A stretch of 11,994 nucleotides of DNA, from positions 1-11,994 of the forward strand of contig JAOPYP010000402.1 of assembly GCA_025964635.1 (NCBI GenBank), given 5' to 3'. This document shows positions 6,127 to 11,994 of the stretch, in pieces. Below the pieces are notes generated by a model. The model saw nothing but the letters and a program-made list of their open reading frames with translations. It was not told the origin of the DNA and made no database searches. Position 1 is the stretch's first letter. Each line of letters opens with the position of its first letter. Position numbers and translations under genes: made by a program. The DNA comes from Actinomycetes bacterium (lineage in GTDB: Bacteria > Actinomycetota > Actinomycetes > Streptosporangiales > Streptosporangiaceae).

Positions 6127-6762
6127 TCAGTCCGGGTCCGCGGGCAGGTGGACCGGCCCCGCGGTCACCCACGAATCGAACCGCTTCTGGGCCGCCGACA
6201 CCGTAGTCTCCTCGCCGTGCCCCGGCAGGACCCGGGTCGGCCCGGGCAGGGTCAGCAGGTGCTCCCCGATGGCGCTGAGCTGCGCGGGGAAGTCGGGGTA
6301 CTCGTGATGGTGCGGAACCGGGCCGCTGGCCATCACGACATCGCCCGCGAGCACCGCCTGGAGTTCCTCGCTGTAGAGGCACACCGAGCCCGGGCTGTGC
6401 CCCGGGGCGTGGATCACTTCCAGGGAGACGTCGGCGACTTCGAAGATCCCCCCGTCCTCAATGTCGATGTCCGGGTCGCCGTCCCGGTGCGCCTCCCGCC
6501 ACACCAGCCGGTCCCGTGGATGCAGCGCGACCGGGGCCTCGTCGCGCGCCGCCACCGCAGGGGCGGCCGCGACGTGAGTAGCGTGCCCGTGGGTGCAGAT
6601 GACGGCGAGGATCTCCCGGTCGCCGACGGCGGCCAGCACCGCCTGGTCGTCGCGGCCCGGGTCGATCACGATGACCTCCTCGTCGTCGCCCACGATCCAG
6701 GCGTTGGCTTCGGGGGCGTCCGCGTCCCCCGGTGACGCCACCCGCTCTATCCGCGCCTCCAT
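6127..6762 (-). CDS. Metallo-beta-lactamase-fold hydrolase with altered HxHxDH motif
   Basis: A 211-residue MBL-fold protein resembling glyoxalase II-type hydrolases. Visible metal-site residues are H58 and H60, H63, H122 (APGHSPGS), D141 (LAGD) and H182 (PGHGEE), with D34 in VIDPG on the first strand. The signature HxHxDH reads HGHATH: the Asp that normally binds the second metal is Thr62 (codon ACT). One metal site appears complete and the second is weakened, so activity may be changed. ATG 6762 is supported by GGAAGG six nt upstream (6769-6774). The gene starts 16 nt after the MarC-like gene and stops 4 nt before the nuclease gene, forming one operon. Cytosolic; the natural substrate may be a thioester but is not determined. 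Confidence 0.92.
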   Translation of the reverse strand: MEARIERVASPGDADAPEANAWIVGDDEEVIVIDPGRDDQAVLAAVGDREILAVICTHGHATHVAAAPAVAARDEAPVALHPRDRLVWREAHRDGDPDIDIEDGGIFEVADVSLEVIHAPGHSPGSVCLYSEELQAVLAGDVVMASGPVPHHHEYPDFPAQLSAIGEHLLTLPGPTRVLPGHGEETTVSAAQKRFDSWVTAGPVHLPADPD

Positions 6763-6778
6763 GGCCGGCCTTCCTTCC

Positions 6779-7381
6779 TCATCCTTGTTTCACGAACGCC
6801 CGGACGGCGTCTGCCACCAGCTGCACCGCGATCGCGGACAGCAGCAGGCCCGAGATCCGGGTGAGCAGCTCCACGCCGCTGTCCCGCAGGACGCGCTTGA
6901 CCAGGCCGCAGAATCGCATGGCGAGCCAGAGCACCACGATCACGGCGCACAGCGCGAGCCCGAACGCAGCCACCTGTGCCCCATTATGGATCCGCTGGAC
7001 GAACAGCATGCTCGCAACGATGGCGCCCGGGCCGGCCAGCAGCGGGGTGCCCAGCGGAACGAACGCCACGTTGATCCGCTCGCGCTCCGCCTCCGTAGGC
7101 TCAGCCGATTTGCCGGTCAGCAGTTCGAGCGCCACCAGCAGGAGCAGCAGGCCGCCAGCTGCTTGCAGGGCCGGCAGCTCCACACCCAGGTAGGTCAGGA
7201 CCTCGCGGCCGAACAGGGCGAAGGCCAGGATCACGCCGAACGCGACCAGCGCCGCCTGCCAGGCCAGCCGGTGCCGCTCCCGGGGCTCCCGGCCGCGGGT
7301 CAGCGCGATGAACAGCGGAACGGTGCCTGCCGGGTCGGTGATCACCAGCAGGGTGACGAAGACTTCCCAGAAGAACTTCAT
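6779..7381 (-). CDS. MarC family (UPF0056) integral membrane protein
   Basis: A 200-residue inner-membrane protein of the MarC family. Six hydrophobic segments are visible at about residues 5-27, 40-58, 66-89, 105-128, 134-156 and 175-194. Family marks are TDPAGTVPLF (15-24) in the first segment and VPLGTPLLAGPGAI (108-121) in the fourth, giving the repeated 3+3 architecture of this group. MarC was once linked to multiple antibiotic resistance, but that role was not upheld, and the transport substrate is unknown. ATG 7381 has AGGGG six nt upstream (7388-7392). It is the first secure gene of a MarC-MBL-nuclease operon and is divergent from the ClpC-like gene. Full length for the family. Confidence 0.95.
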   Translation of the reverse strand: MKFFWEVFVTLLVITDPAGTVPLFIALTRGREPRERHRLAWQAALVAFGVILAFALFGREVLTYLGVELPALQAAGGLLLLLVALELLTGKSAEPTEAERERINVAFVPLGTPLLAGPGAIVASMLFVQRIHNGAQVAAFGLALCAVIVVLWLAMRFCGLVKRVLRDSGVELLTRISGLLLSAIAVQLVADAVRAFVKQG

Positions 7382-7575
7382 GGCATGCCCCTGGTCTTCG
7401 GATAAGTGTCACATCGCACCGTCTGAGGGCACATCCGGGGCACTTCCTTGTCGCCGACCCGCTTGCGGAACCGATCCGCAGCCTTCCGCCCACGATCGTC
7501 CGCGCCAGGCATCAGGGGTGCGCCGAGGTGCGCCGGGGGCTCACCAGTATCCCCGGGCCACTCGGCCACGGCCAC
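7378..7575 (-). CDS. Possible 65-residue ORF coupled to the MarC gene by ATGA
   Basis: An open frame from GTG 7575 (or GTG 7569) to a TGA that overlaps the MarC start in the arrangement ATGA, a common sign of translational coupling. The product is hydrophilic and contains a basic segment around RGRKAADRFRKRVGDK. Codon third positions are strongly GC in the first half but drift in the second. It matches no family I recognise, there is no clear Shine-Dalgarno, and MarC has its own RBS within this ORF. It may be a chance ORF in a divergent control region, or a decayed or lineage-specific small gene. Confidence 0.25.
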   Translation of the reverse strand: MAVAEWPGDTGEPPAHLGAPLMPGADDRGRKAADRFRKRVGDKEVPRMCPQTVRCDTYPKTRGMP

Positions 7576-7634
7576 GATATCGGCCCCGGGCCCAGCCAGG
7601 TGGCCGCCGCAGACAGCGAGACAACCTGCCCAAC

Positions 7635-7681
7635 TCGCGATATATCTTGCTCAACGCACAGTCGCGATGTATCTTGATATC
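7635..7681. promoter_or_regulatory. Repeated operator-like element
   Basis: TCGCGATATATCTTG (7635-7649) recurs as TCGCGATGTATCTTG (7662-7676), 15 bp with one mismatch at a 27-bp period. The first contains the perfect palindrome GATATATC (7639-7646), and the second is followed directly by the palindrome GATATC (7676-7681). AT-rich GATATATC-type sites resemble those of some PadR-family repressors, which is only an analogy. The repeats overlap the -35 and -10 of the ClpC-like gene, so binding should block transcription. Confidence 0.7.
7647..7675 (+). promoter_or_regulatory. Promoter of the ClpC-like gene
   Basis: TTGCTC (7647-7652) and TATCTT (7670-7675) are separated by exactly 17 nt. The -35 begins inside the first operator-like repeat and the -10 lies in the second. 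The predicted start is near 7682, giving a leader of about 40 nt to ATG 7722. Confidence 0.6.
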
Positions 7682-7721
7682 CATCGTAGGGCCGGCGAGG
7701 CACACAGGGACGGATTGGACG

Positions 7722-8579
7722 ATGTTTGAGCGGTTTACCGACCGGGCGCACCGGACTCTGGCTCTCGCCCAGGAAGAGGCCCGGGCGCTTCACCAGTCCC
7801 GCGTCGGCACTGAGCACTTCCTGCTCGGTCTTCTGCGGGAGGGTGAGGGCGTCGCGGCGAAGGCGCTGGAGTCCCTGGGGATCAGCCTGGAGACCGTCCG
7901 CCAGCAGGTTCAGGAGATCATCGGCCAGGGCCAGCAGGCGCCGTCCGGGCATATCCGGTTTTCGCCGCGAGCCAAGAAGGTTCTCGAGCTGTCACGGCGC
8001 GAGGCGCTGCAGCTGGGCCACCACTACATCGGGACCGAGCACATCCTGCTCGGCCTGATCCGCGAGGGTGAGGGCGTGGCCGCGCAGGTGCTGGTCAGGC
8101 TCGGCGCGGACCTGAGCACCGTCCGCGAGCGGGTGATCCAGCTGCTGCACGGCTACCAGGGCGGGGAAGAGCCGGAGACTGGCCGCGCCGCACCGCGCTC
8201 CGGCCGGGCGGGCCGGGGCGAGCGCGGGCAACTGTCCGAGCTCCTCAGCGGGGTCGAGTCGATTGGCTCGCGGCTCTCGGCCATCGAGCAGCTCGTGGGT
8301 ACTGGGCCGGACGTGGGTGACCTCGACCAGCAGATCGCGCAGGTGCGCCGGGACAAGGAATCCGCCGTCAGCGCCGAGGACTACCAAAGAGCGGCCGAGC
8401 TGCGGGACCGGGAAAGGCACTTGCTCAGCGAGAAGACCTCGCGCCAGGCGGAGTGGGCCGCGGCGCATCTGGACCTTTCATCCCTGGCCGAGGGGCTGCA
8501 CCGGGTGGGCGACGAGGTCGGGCACCTCCGAGACCTTCTCCGCCAGCGAGGCACCCACCCGCAGGACGGCGCAGCGTAA
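7722..8579 (+). CDS. ClpC-like N-domain protein with UVR motif, no AAA+ domains
   Basis: A 285-residue protein made of the non-ATPase parts of ClpC. Two Clp N-terminal repeats are clear: residues 1-70 with TEHFLLGLLREGEGVAA (30-46) and 78-143 with TEHILLGLIREGEGVAA (105-121). After a Gly/Arg/Glu-rich linker (147-170) and a helix, residues 201-236 match the UVR motif of ClpC's middle region (QVRRDKESAVSAEDYQRAAELRDRE). A charged helix ends the protein. Walker A and B motifs are absent. In ClpC the N-domain receives substrates and adaptors and the UVR region controls hexamer assembly, so this protein could act as an adaptor, decoy or regulator of ClpCP. Plant ClpT proteins are a precedent for ATPase-free Clp N-domains. 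The long upstream reading from 7308 is not used, because MFERFTDRA is the canonical ClpC start. Confidence 0.92.
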   Translation: MFERFTDRAHRTLALAQEEARALHQSRVGTEHFLLGLLREGEGVAAKALESLGISLETVRQQVQEIIGQGQQAPSGHIRFSPRAKKVLELSRREALQLGHHYIGTEHILLGLIREGEGVAAQVLVRLGADLSTVRERVIQLLHGYQGGEEPETGRAAPRSGRAGRGERGQLSELLSGVESIGSRLSAIEQLVGTGPDVGDLDQQIAQVRRDKESAVSAEDYQRAAELRDRERHLLSEKTSRQAEWAAAHLDLSSLAEGLHRVGDEVGHLRDLLRQRGTHPQDGAA

Positions 8580-8585
8580 GCACCC

Positions 8586-8604
8586 GTCCGTGGCCGGAGC
8601 GGAC
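8586..8604. terminator. Weak hairpin between convergent genes
   Basis: GTCCG (8586-8590) can pair with CGGAC (8600-8604) in the 32-nt gap between the convergent ClpC-like and PHP genes. Short stem, no T run; only its location suggests a terminator. Confidence 0.2.
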
Positions 8605-8611
8605 CATGCTG

Positions 8612-9448
8612 CTAGGCGCCGGGGCCGGCGGCCAGCGCCATCAGTTGCTCAAAGACTGCCGGGCTGGTCGTATCGACGCCGAGCCGGTGTCCGGTGAGGT
8701 CGCCGTGGTCGTCGCTGCCCCCGGTGGCCACCAGGTTCAGCTCCGCCGCGAGACCCCGGAGCCGGGCCCGTTCCGCTTGGTCGTGATCGGGGTGGTCCAC
8801 TTCCAGGCCGGCCAGCCCGGCCTGGGTCAGGGCGGCGACGGTCTCATCGGGCATCCGCCAGCCCCGGGAGATCGCCCCCGGGTGGGCCAGAACCACCGCC
8901 CCGCCGCTGGCCCGGACCAGGCCGATCGCCCGGGCGGGGTCCAGCGCGTACCGGCTCATGTAGGCCCGCCCGCCCGTGCCGATCCAGTCCGGGCTGAAGG
9001 CCTCGCGGGGGGTGGCGATCGCGCCGGCCTCGACCATGGCCCGGGCGATGTGCGGACGGCCGACGCTCCCCCCGGCCGCGAGCGCGGCCACCTGCTCCCA
9101 GGTGACGTCCACCCCGAGGTCCCGGAGGCGCTCGACCGTGGCCTGGCCGCGGCGGACCCGGTCGTCGCGGATCGCCTGGCACTCGGCGGCGAGTTCCGGG
9201 CTGGCCCCGCCCGGGAGATAGCTGAGCATGTGCACGCTGTGGGAATCCAGCCGCGCCGACAGTTCCATGCCGGTGATCAGCGACAGGCCTTCCGGGAGGG
9301 CCTGGCGGGCCTGGTCCTGCCCGGCCAGGGTGTCGTGGTCGGTCAGGGCGATCACGTCGAGTCCCGCGGCCCGGGCGCGGCGCATCACCTCGGCGGGCGG
9401 GTCGGTGCCGTCCGACGCGGTGGAGTGGGAGTGAAGGTCGATGCGCAC
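8612..9448 (-). CDS. PHP-domain phosphoesterase (TrpH/RNase AM-like)
   Basis: A 278-residue metal-dependent phosphoesterase of the PHP family, closest in layout to YciV/TrpH enzymes that act on 3',5'-nucleotide bisphosphates and short RNA 5' ends. Metal-binding motifs are in place: H6 and H8 (DLHSHS), D13, D37-H38 (TDHDT), E62 (GMELS), H73, H133 (GRPHIA), H189 (LAHPG), D246/H248 (GGSDDHG) and H254. The GTG at 9448 puts the DLHSHS motif at the very N-terminus as in homologues. No Shine-Dalgarno is present; a -10-like TACGAT ends 8 nt upstream, so the mRNA may be leaderless. It lies downstream of DUF6758 on the same strand, with a 94-nt gap, and converges on the ClpC-like gene. Cytosolic; exact substrate is inferred only from family. 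Confidence 0.93.
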   Translation of the reverse strand: MRIDLHSHSTASDGTDPPAEVMRRARAAGLDVIALTDHDTLAGQDQARQALPEGLSLITGMELSARLDSHSVHMLSYLPGGASPELAAECQAIRDDRVRRGQATVERLRDLGVDVTWEQVAALAAGGSVGRPHIARAMVEAGAIATPREAFSPDWIGTGGRAYMSRYALDPARAIGLVRASGGAVVLAHPGAISRGWRMPDETVAALTQAGLAGLEVDHPDHDQAERARLRGLAAELNLVATGGSDDHGDLTGHRLGVDTTSPAVFEQLMALAAGPGA

Positions 9449-9456
9449 GACGGCTC

Positions 9457-9462
9457 ATCGTA
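9457..9462 (-). promoter_or_regulatory. -10 hexamer for a probable leaderless PHP transcript
   Basis: TACGAT on the minus strand lies 8 nt before GTG 9448. There is no Shine-Dalgarno in that interval and no clear -35 at the expected place. Confidence 0.4.
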
Positions 9463-9542
9463 CGGGCGGCCACCGCCGCCGTGGGGGCTCTGCGCGGTCA
9501 GTTTTAGAGCTGGATCCTTTGAATTTTCCGGCTGGGGGGACT

Positions 9543-10169
9543 TCAGCCGGGCAGCCGCGGCGAGAGCGCGCCGAACGGGACGTCCAGGTCCTGCCCGGGG
9601 TCGCGCAGATCCCGCAGGGACAGGTTCTCCAGCAGCAGGGTGCCGGCCGAGTCCGGCCACAAGATGATCCACAGCCAGTTGGCCAGCACCTCACCGGCGA
9701 ACACGGCCGCCCCCGCCGATTCCACGCTCCACAGCGGAGCCTCGTGGTGGCCGAACCGGACCACGGCGTGCGGCGGGCCGGCCGCGAAGCCCTCACCGGG
9801 ATCCGGGCCGGCCAGGCCGGCCAGGCCCGCTCCCAGGCCCAGCCCCGGCTCCTCGGAGACGACCAGCATCTCCCCCAGGCCGCCGACCGGGTTGGGCCCG
9901 GACAGGGCGACCGCGCAGCCGCGGGTCCCGCTGCGGTCATCACCCGCGCCGGTGAACCCGGTGACCAGCCAGCCCAGCGGTATCGGCCACGGCAGCCAGA
10001 CCGGCACAGCGGCCACCTTGAGCAGCCCGTGCAGCCCTTCCGCGGACGGGACATGGGCGGGCCGGAGCGGCTGCACGGCACCATGCCGGTCGCACTGCCA
10101 GGCGCTGTGCCAGGCGCTCGGCTCGCTGAGTTCGCCCTGGCAGCGCGGGCAGATCGGAGCCTTCATCAT
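9543..10169 (-). CDS. DUF6758 family protein with N-terminal zinc ribbon
   Basis: A 208-residue protein matching an uncharacterised actinomycete family that I recall as DUF6758. The N-terminus has a half zinc ribbon, C7-x2-C10 and C26-x2-H29 (ICPRC, QCDRHGAVQPL). It is followed by the conserved VPVWLPWPIPLGWLVTG (56-72) and GAGDDRSG (74-81), a central Gly-rich stretch, LWIILWPDSAG (166-176), and the C-terminal DLRDPGQ and GALSPRL ends. Tryptophans and prolines are abundant, but no true transmembrane helix or catalytic motif is evident. Function is unknown. Two adjacent ATGs (10169, 10166) are possible starts, neither with a good Shine-Dalgarno. The PHP gene lies 94 nt downstream, and the NUDIX gene is divergent from it. 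Confidence 0.87.
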   Translation of the reverse strand: MMKAPICPRCQGELSEPSAWHSAWQCDRHGAVQPLRPAHVPSAEGLHGLLKVAAVPVWLPWPIPLGWLVTGFTGAGDDRSGTRGCAVALSGPNPVGGLGEMLVVSEEPGLGLGAGLAGLAGPDPGEGFAAGPPHAVVRFGHHEAPLWSVESAGAAVFAGEVLANWLWIILWPDSAGTLLLENLSLRDLRDPGQDLDVPFGALSPRLPG

Positions 10170-10249
10170 GAGTAATGACGTTGATCTCCAGCCGCGCCCA
10201 CGTCAAGCACCGGGCGGCCCCGAATCGCGTGGTCCGCGGCCCGCGCCGG

Positions 10250-10278
10250 TTGAGTCCGGCGGCGGGGGCCGGGATACT
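10250..10278 (+). promoter_or_regulatory. Promoter for a leaderless NUDIX mRNA
   Basis: TTGAGT (10250-10255) and GATACT (10273-10278) are spaced by exactly 17 nt. The -10 ends 6 nt before GTG 10285, so transcription should begin at the start codon. This decides the start of the NUDIX gene, which has no Shine-Dalgarno. Confidence 0.65.
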
Positions 10279-10284
10279 GACCGC

Positions 10285-10686
10285 GTGCCAGCGCCGCGGG
10301 TGCCCTGCGTGGGGGCAATCATCAAGGATGAGACCGGCCGGCTCCTGCTGATCCAGCGAGGACATGAGCCCGAGACGGGACGGTGGTCCCTGCCCGGCGG
10401 CCGGATCGAGCCAGGCGAAACCGACGAGCAGGCGGTCGTCCGGGAGACCCGCGAGGAAACCGGGCTCCTGGTGAGGTGCGGCGCGCTCATCGGGTCGGTG
10501 GAACGGCCGGGCCTGCGCGGCGCGGTGGTGGACATCCGGGACTACGCGGCCACGGTAACCGGGGGCGCGCTGGCCGCGGGTGACGACGCCGCCAACGCGC
10601 GCTGGGTGAGCCCGGCGGACCTGGCGGACCTACCCCTGACCAGCGGCCTGGCCGAGACGCTCACCGCCTGGGGAGTGCTCGGCTGA
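10285..10686 (+). CDS. NUDIX hydrolase
   Basis: A 133-residue NUDIX enzyme, near the minimal size for the fold, that would hydrolyse a nucleoside diphosphate linked to another group. The NUDIX box runs from G39 to L61 (G-x5-E45-x7-R53-E54-x2-E57-E58-x-G60), with Thr55 at a usually hydrophobic position. The beta-strand before it (VGAIIKDETGRLLLIQRG) and WSLPGGR are typical. The GTG at 10285 is set by the TTGAGT-N17-GATACT promoter just upstream; the frame stays open far back to 9640, but that part is antisense to DUF6758 and not protein-like. Specific substrate (ADP-ribose, oxidised nucleotides or others) cannot be assigned. Its last 57 nt overlap the convergent lyase gene. Confidence 0.92.
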   Translation: MPAPRVPCVGAIIKDETGRLLLIQRGHEPETGRWSLPGGRIEPGETDEQAVVRETREETGLLVRCGALIGSVERPGLRGAVVDIRDYAATVTGGALAAGDDAANARWVSPADLADLPLTSGLAETLTAWGVLG

Positions 10687-11643
10687 GGCTCCGCCGGGTC
10701 CGGGATCGAATGACTGGGTCCGGGCCAGCCCGGCCGCCCGTCCCTTGGCCGCGGTGACCAGGGCGAGCTTGCGGGACGCCTCGTCGATCATCTCGTCGCC
10801 GAGCATCACCGCGCCGGTCTGGCGGACGTCGGTGGCGTGCGCGTACGCGTCCAGGATGAGCTCGGCCCGGTCGTAGGCGTCCTGGTCGGGCGCGAAGACC
10901 TGGTTCACCGGCTCAACCTGCCCGGGATGCAGCACCCACTTGCCGTCGTAGCCGAGGGCCGCGGAACTGGCCGCGTCCTGGCGCAGCCCGTCGAGGTCAC
11001 GGATGGCCAGGTACGGGCCGTCGATCGCGGCGATCCCGCGGCTGCGCGCGGCGACCAGGATCCGCATCCGCGGGTAGTGGTACGCATCACCGCGCGTATA
11101 TCCCTCCGGCTGGGCCCCGACCTCGAGTGACCGCATGCCGATGCTGGCCATGAAGTCCGCCGGGCCGAACACCAGGGCCTCCAGCCGGTCGGACGCGGCG
11201 GCGATGGCGGCCACGTCCGCCAGCCCCCGGGCGTCCTCGATCTGGGCTTCGATGCCGATCCGGCCCCGCTCCAGCCCGGCGGCCTGCTCCACCTGGGACA
11301 GCAGCAGATCCAGCCAGGTGACCTGGGCTGGCTCGCTGGCCTTGGGCAGGATGATCACGTCGAGGTTCTGTCCGGCCCCCTCCACGACCTCGATCACGTC
11401 GCGGTAGGCCCACGGGGTGGTGGCGCCGTTGATCCGGACAGCCCTGATCTTGCCTTCCCAGCCGCCGCCGTTGAGCGCCTGGATCACCGCTCCCCGGGCG
11501 GCGGGTTTCGCTCCTGGCGCGACCGCGTCCTCCAGGTCGAGGAAGACCTCGTCCACCGGCACACCACGGGCTTTCTCCAGGAACCGGGGGCTGCTGCCGG
11601 GCACGGCCAGGCAGGTCCGCCGGGGGCGGTACGACGGCGCCAT
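10630..11643 (-). CDS. HpcH/HpaI-CitE family CoA-ester lyase
   Basis: A 337-residue TIM-barrel lyase/aldolase of the CitE group, related to citrate lyase beta subunits and malyl-, citramalyl- and mesaconyl-CoA enzymes. Seen are VPGSSPRFLEKA (14-25), VFLDLEDAV (33-41), R70 in AVRIN, the metal-ligand E132 region (GIEAQIEDARG), D163 in FGPADFMAS, and KWVLHPGQ (235-242). Substrate is probably a 3-hydroxyacyl-CoA; which one is not determined. ATG 11643 is chosen because the canonical N-terminus begins there, with GGGAGG about 10 nt upstream; the frame upstream to 11955 is antisense to the next gene. The final 30 residues, Gly/Pro/Ser-rich after KGRAAGLARTQ, extend beyond the usual end and overlap the NUDIX gene by 57 nt antisense. 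It is divergent from the PNPOx-like gene with 40 nt between starts. Confidence 0.92.
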   Translation of the reverse strand: MAPSYRPRRTCLAVPGSSPRFLEKARGVPVDEVFLDLEDAVAPGAKPAARGAVIQALNGGGWEGKIRAVRINGATTPWAYRDVIEVVEGAGQNLDVIILPKASEPAQVTWLDLLLSQVEQAAGLERGRIGIEAQIEDARGLADVAAIAAASDRLEALVFGPADFMASIGMRSLEVGAQPEGYTRGDAYHYPRMRILVAARSRGIAAIDGPYLAIRDLDGLRQDAASSAALGYDGKWVLHPGQVEPVNQVFAPDQDAYDRAELILDAYAHATDVRQTGAVMLGDEMIDEASRKLALVTAAKGRAAGLARTQSFDPGPGGASAEHSPGGERLGQAAGQG

Positions 11644-11683
11644 TCGGTCACAGCCTCCCGGTTGTCCATGGCACGCTGGCTGC

Positions 11684-11994
11684 GTGAGCGATACCCAGCC
11701 GGAGCCCGGCCGGACCCAGCCGGACGCGGCCCCGCTCGCCCTCATCGCGGAGGCTACCAAGCGGGCCGGTCTCATCTGGATCACGGTCCCGGGCCAGGGC
11801 GGCGCGAGCCAGGACGACACTGGCCAGGGCCGGCCGCGGCCGGCGTGGCACGTCTGGCGTGACGCCGCGTACGTGCTGACCGGGCCGGGCGAGCAGGACA
11901 TCCCCGGGCTCGGCGACGCCAGCCAGGTCACCGTCACGGTAGCCAGCAAAGACACAGGAGGCCTGCTGGTGCGCTGGACGGCCCGGGTGAGCCG
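11684..11994 (+). CDS. Pyridoxamine 5'-phosphate oxidase-like protein (partial, 3' cut)
   Basis: An open frame from GTG 11684 that runs off the window end (103 full codons). After an acidic/proline-rich N-terminus of about 17 residues it reads LALIAEATKRAGLIWITVPG, then AWHVWRDAAYVLTGPGEQ and VTVASKDTGGLLVRW, the pattern I associate with actinomycete proteins of the flavin-binding split-barrel (PNPOx-like) family, which may bind FMN or F420. A Gly/Gln-rich insert (about residues 38-52) separates the first strand from the AWHVW motif. No Shine-Dalgarno is obvious. The divergent lyase gene starts 40 nt away, so both promoters must share that gap. The C-terminal part is missing. Confidence 0.72.
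   Translation, partial: MSDTQPEPGRTQPDAAPLALIAEATKRAGLIWITVPGQGGASQDDTGQGRPRPAWHVWRDAAYVLTGPGEQDIPGLGDASQVTVTVASKDTGGLLVRWTARVS

Larger units (their letters stand above)
7382..7721. other. Divergent control region between MarC and ClpC-like genes
   Basis: 340 bp. The MarC-proximal half holds only the uncertain small minus-strand ORF and a short tandem GGTGCGCCG at about 7515-7533. The half next to the ClpC-like gene holds four GATATC-type elements (7576-7581, 7639-7646, 7666-7673, 7676-7681), strikingly AT-rich for this genome, with a promoter embedded. No clear promoter for the MarC operon could be picked out. Confidence 0.6.

Noticed and set aside
9500..9512. GTTTTAGAGCTGG, which looks like the start of a type II CRISPR repeat
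   Set aside because: A single occurrence in a 94-nt gap, with no second copy, spacers, tracrRNA or cas genes; chance similarity.
8453..9667. A 404-codon plus-strand open frame over the PHP gene
   Set aside because: Opposite strand to a gene with all PHP metal motifs; composition is typical of a GC shadow.
11644..11955. N-terminal extension of the lyase to an ATG at 11955
   Set aside because: The 104 extra residues are antisense to the PNPOx-like gene and not protein-like; the family N-terminus begins at 11643.

Overview
The window is very GC-rich, with GC-dominated third codon positions, many GTG starts and families typical of Actinomycetota (DUF3107, DUF6758, MiaE-like ferritin fold, ClpC-like N-domain protein). 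It looks like chromosomal DNA of a high-GC actinomycete, plausibly of the Streptosporangiales/Streptomyces type. I see no tRNA, rRNA, transposase, integrase or CRISPR array. Gene order is compact and housekeeping-like rather than that of a mobile island.

Layout. 1-1443 (+): a 68-residue acidic protein, a TetR regulator and DUF3107. 1480-2307 (-): a MiaE-like ferritin-fold protein. 2308-2721: a long, hairpin-rich non-coding stretch leading into a DEAD-box RNA helicase (+, to 4212). TetR, DUF3107, MiaE-like protein and helicase in this order match, from memory, the Mycobacterium tuberculosis Rv3208-Rv3208A-Rv3210c-Rv3211 neighbourhood. 4292-5230 (+): an alpha/beta hydrolase. 5247-7381 (-): a tight cluster transcribed MarC-like membrane protein, metallo-beta-lactamase-fold hydrolase, then RecB-like nuclease with an Fe-S cysteine set. 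A possible 65-codon ORF overlaps the MarC start by ATGA. 7382-7721: a divergent control region with a 27-bp-spaced AT-rich repeat lying on a good promoter. 7722-8579 (+): a ClpC N-domain/UVR-motif protein without any AAA+ ATPase. 8612-9448 (-): a PHP phosphoesterase; 9543-10169 (-): DUF6758. 10285-10686 (+): a NUDIX hydrolase. 10630-11643 (-): a CitE/HpcH-type CoA-ester lyase whose 3' end overlaps the NUDIX gene antisense. 11684-end (+): the N-terminal part of a pyridoxamine-5'-phosphate-oxidase-like protein.

Most genes appear unrelated in function. The points I would look at first are the ATPase-less ClpC-like protein with its repeated operator, the MBL hydrolase with Thr in place of the metal-binding Asp of HxHxDH, the structured leader before the helicase, and four GTG starts placed 6-8 nt after a -10-like hexamer (likely leaderless mRNAs). 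I see no clear multi-gene undescribed system.
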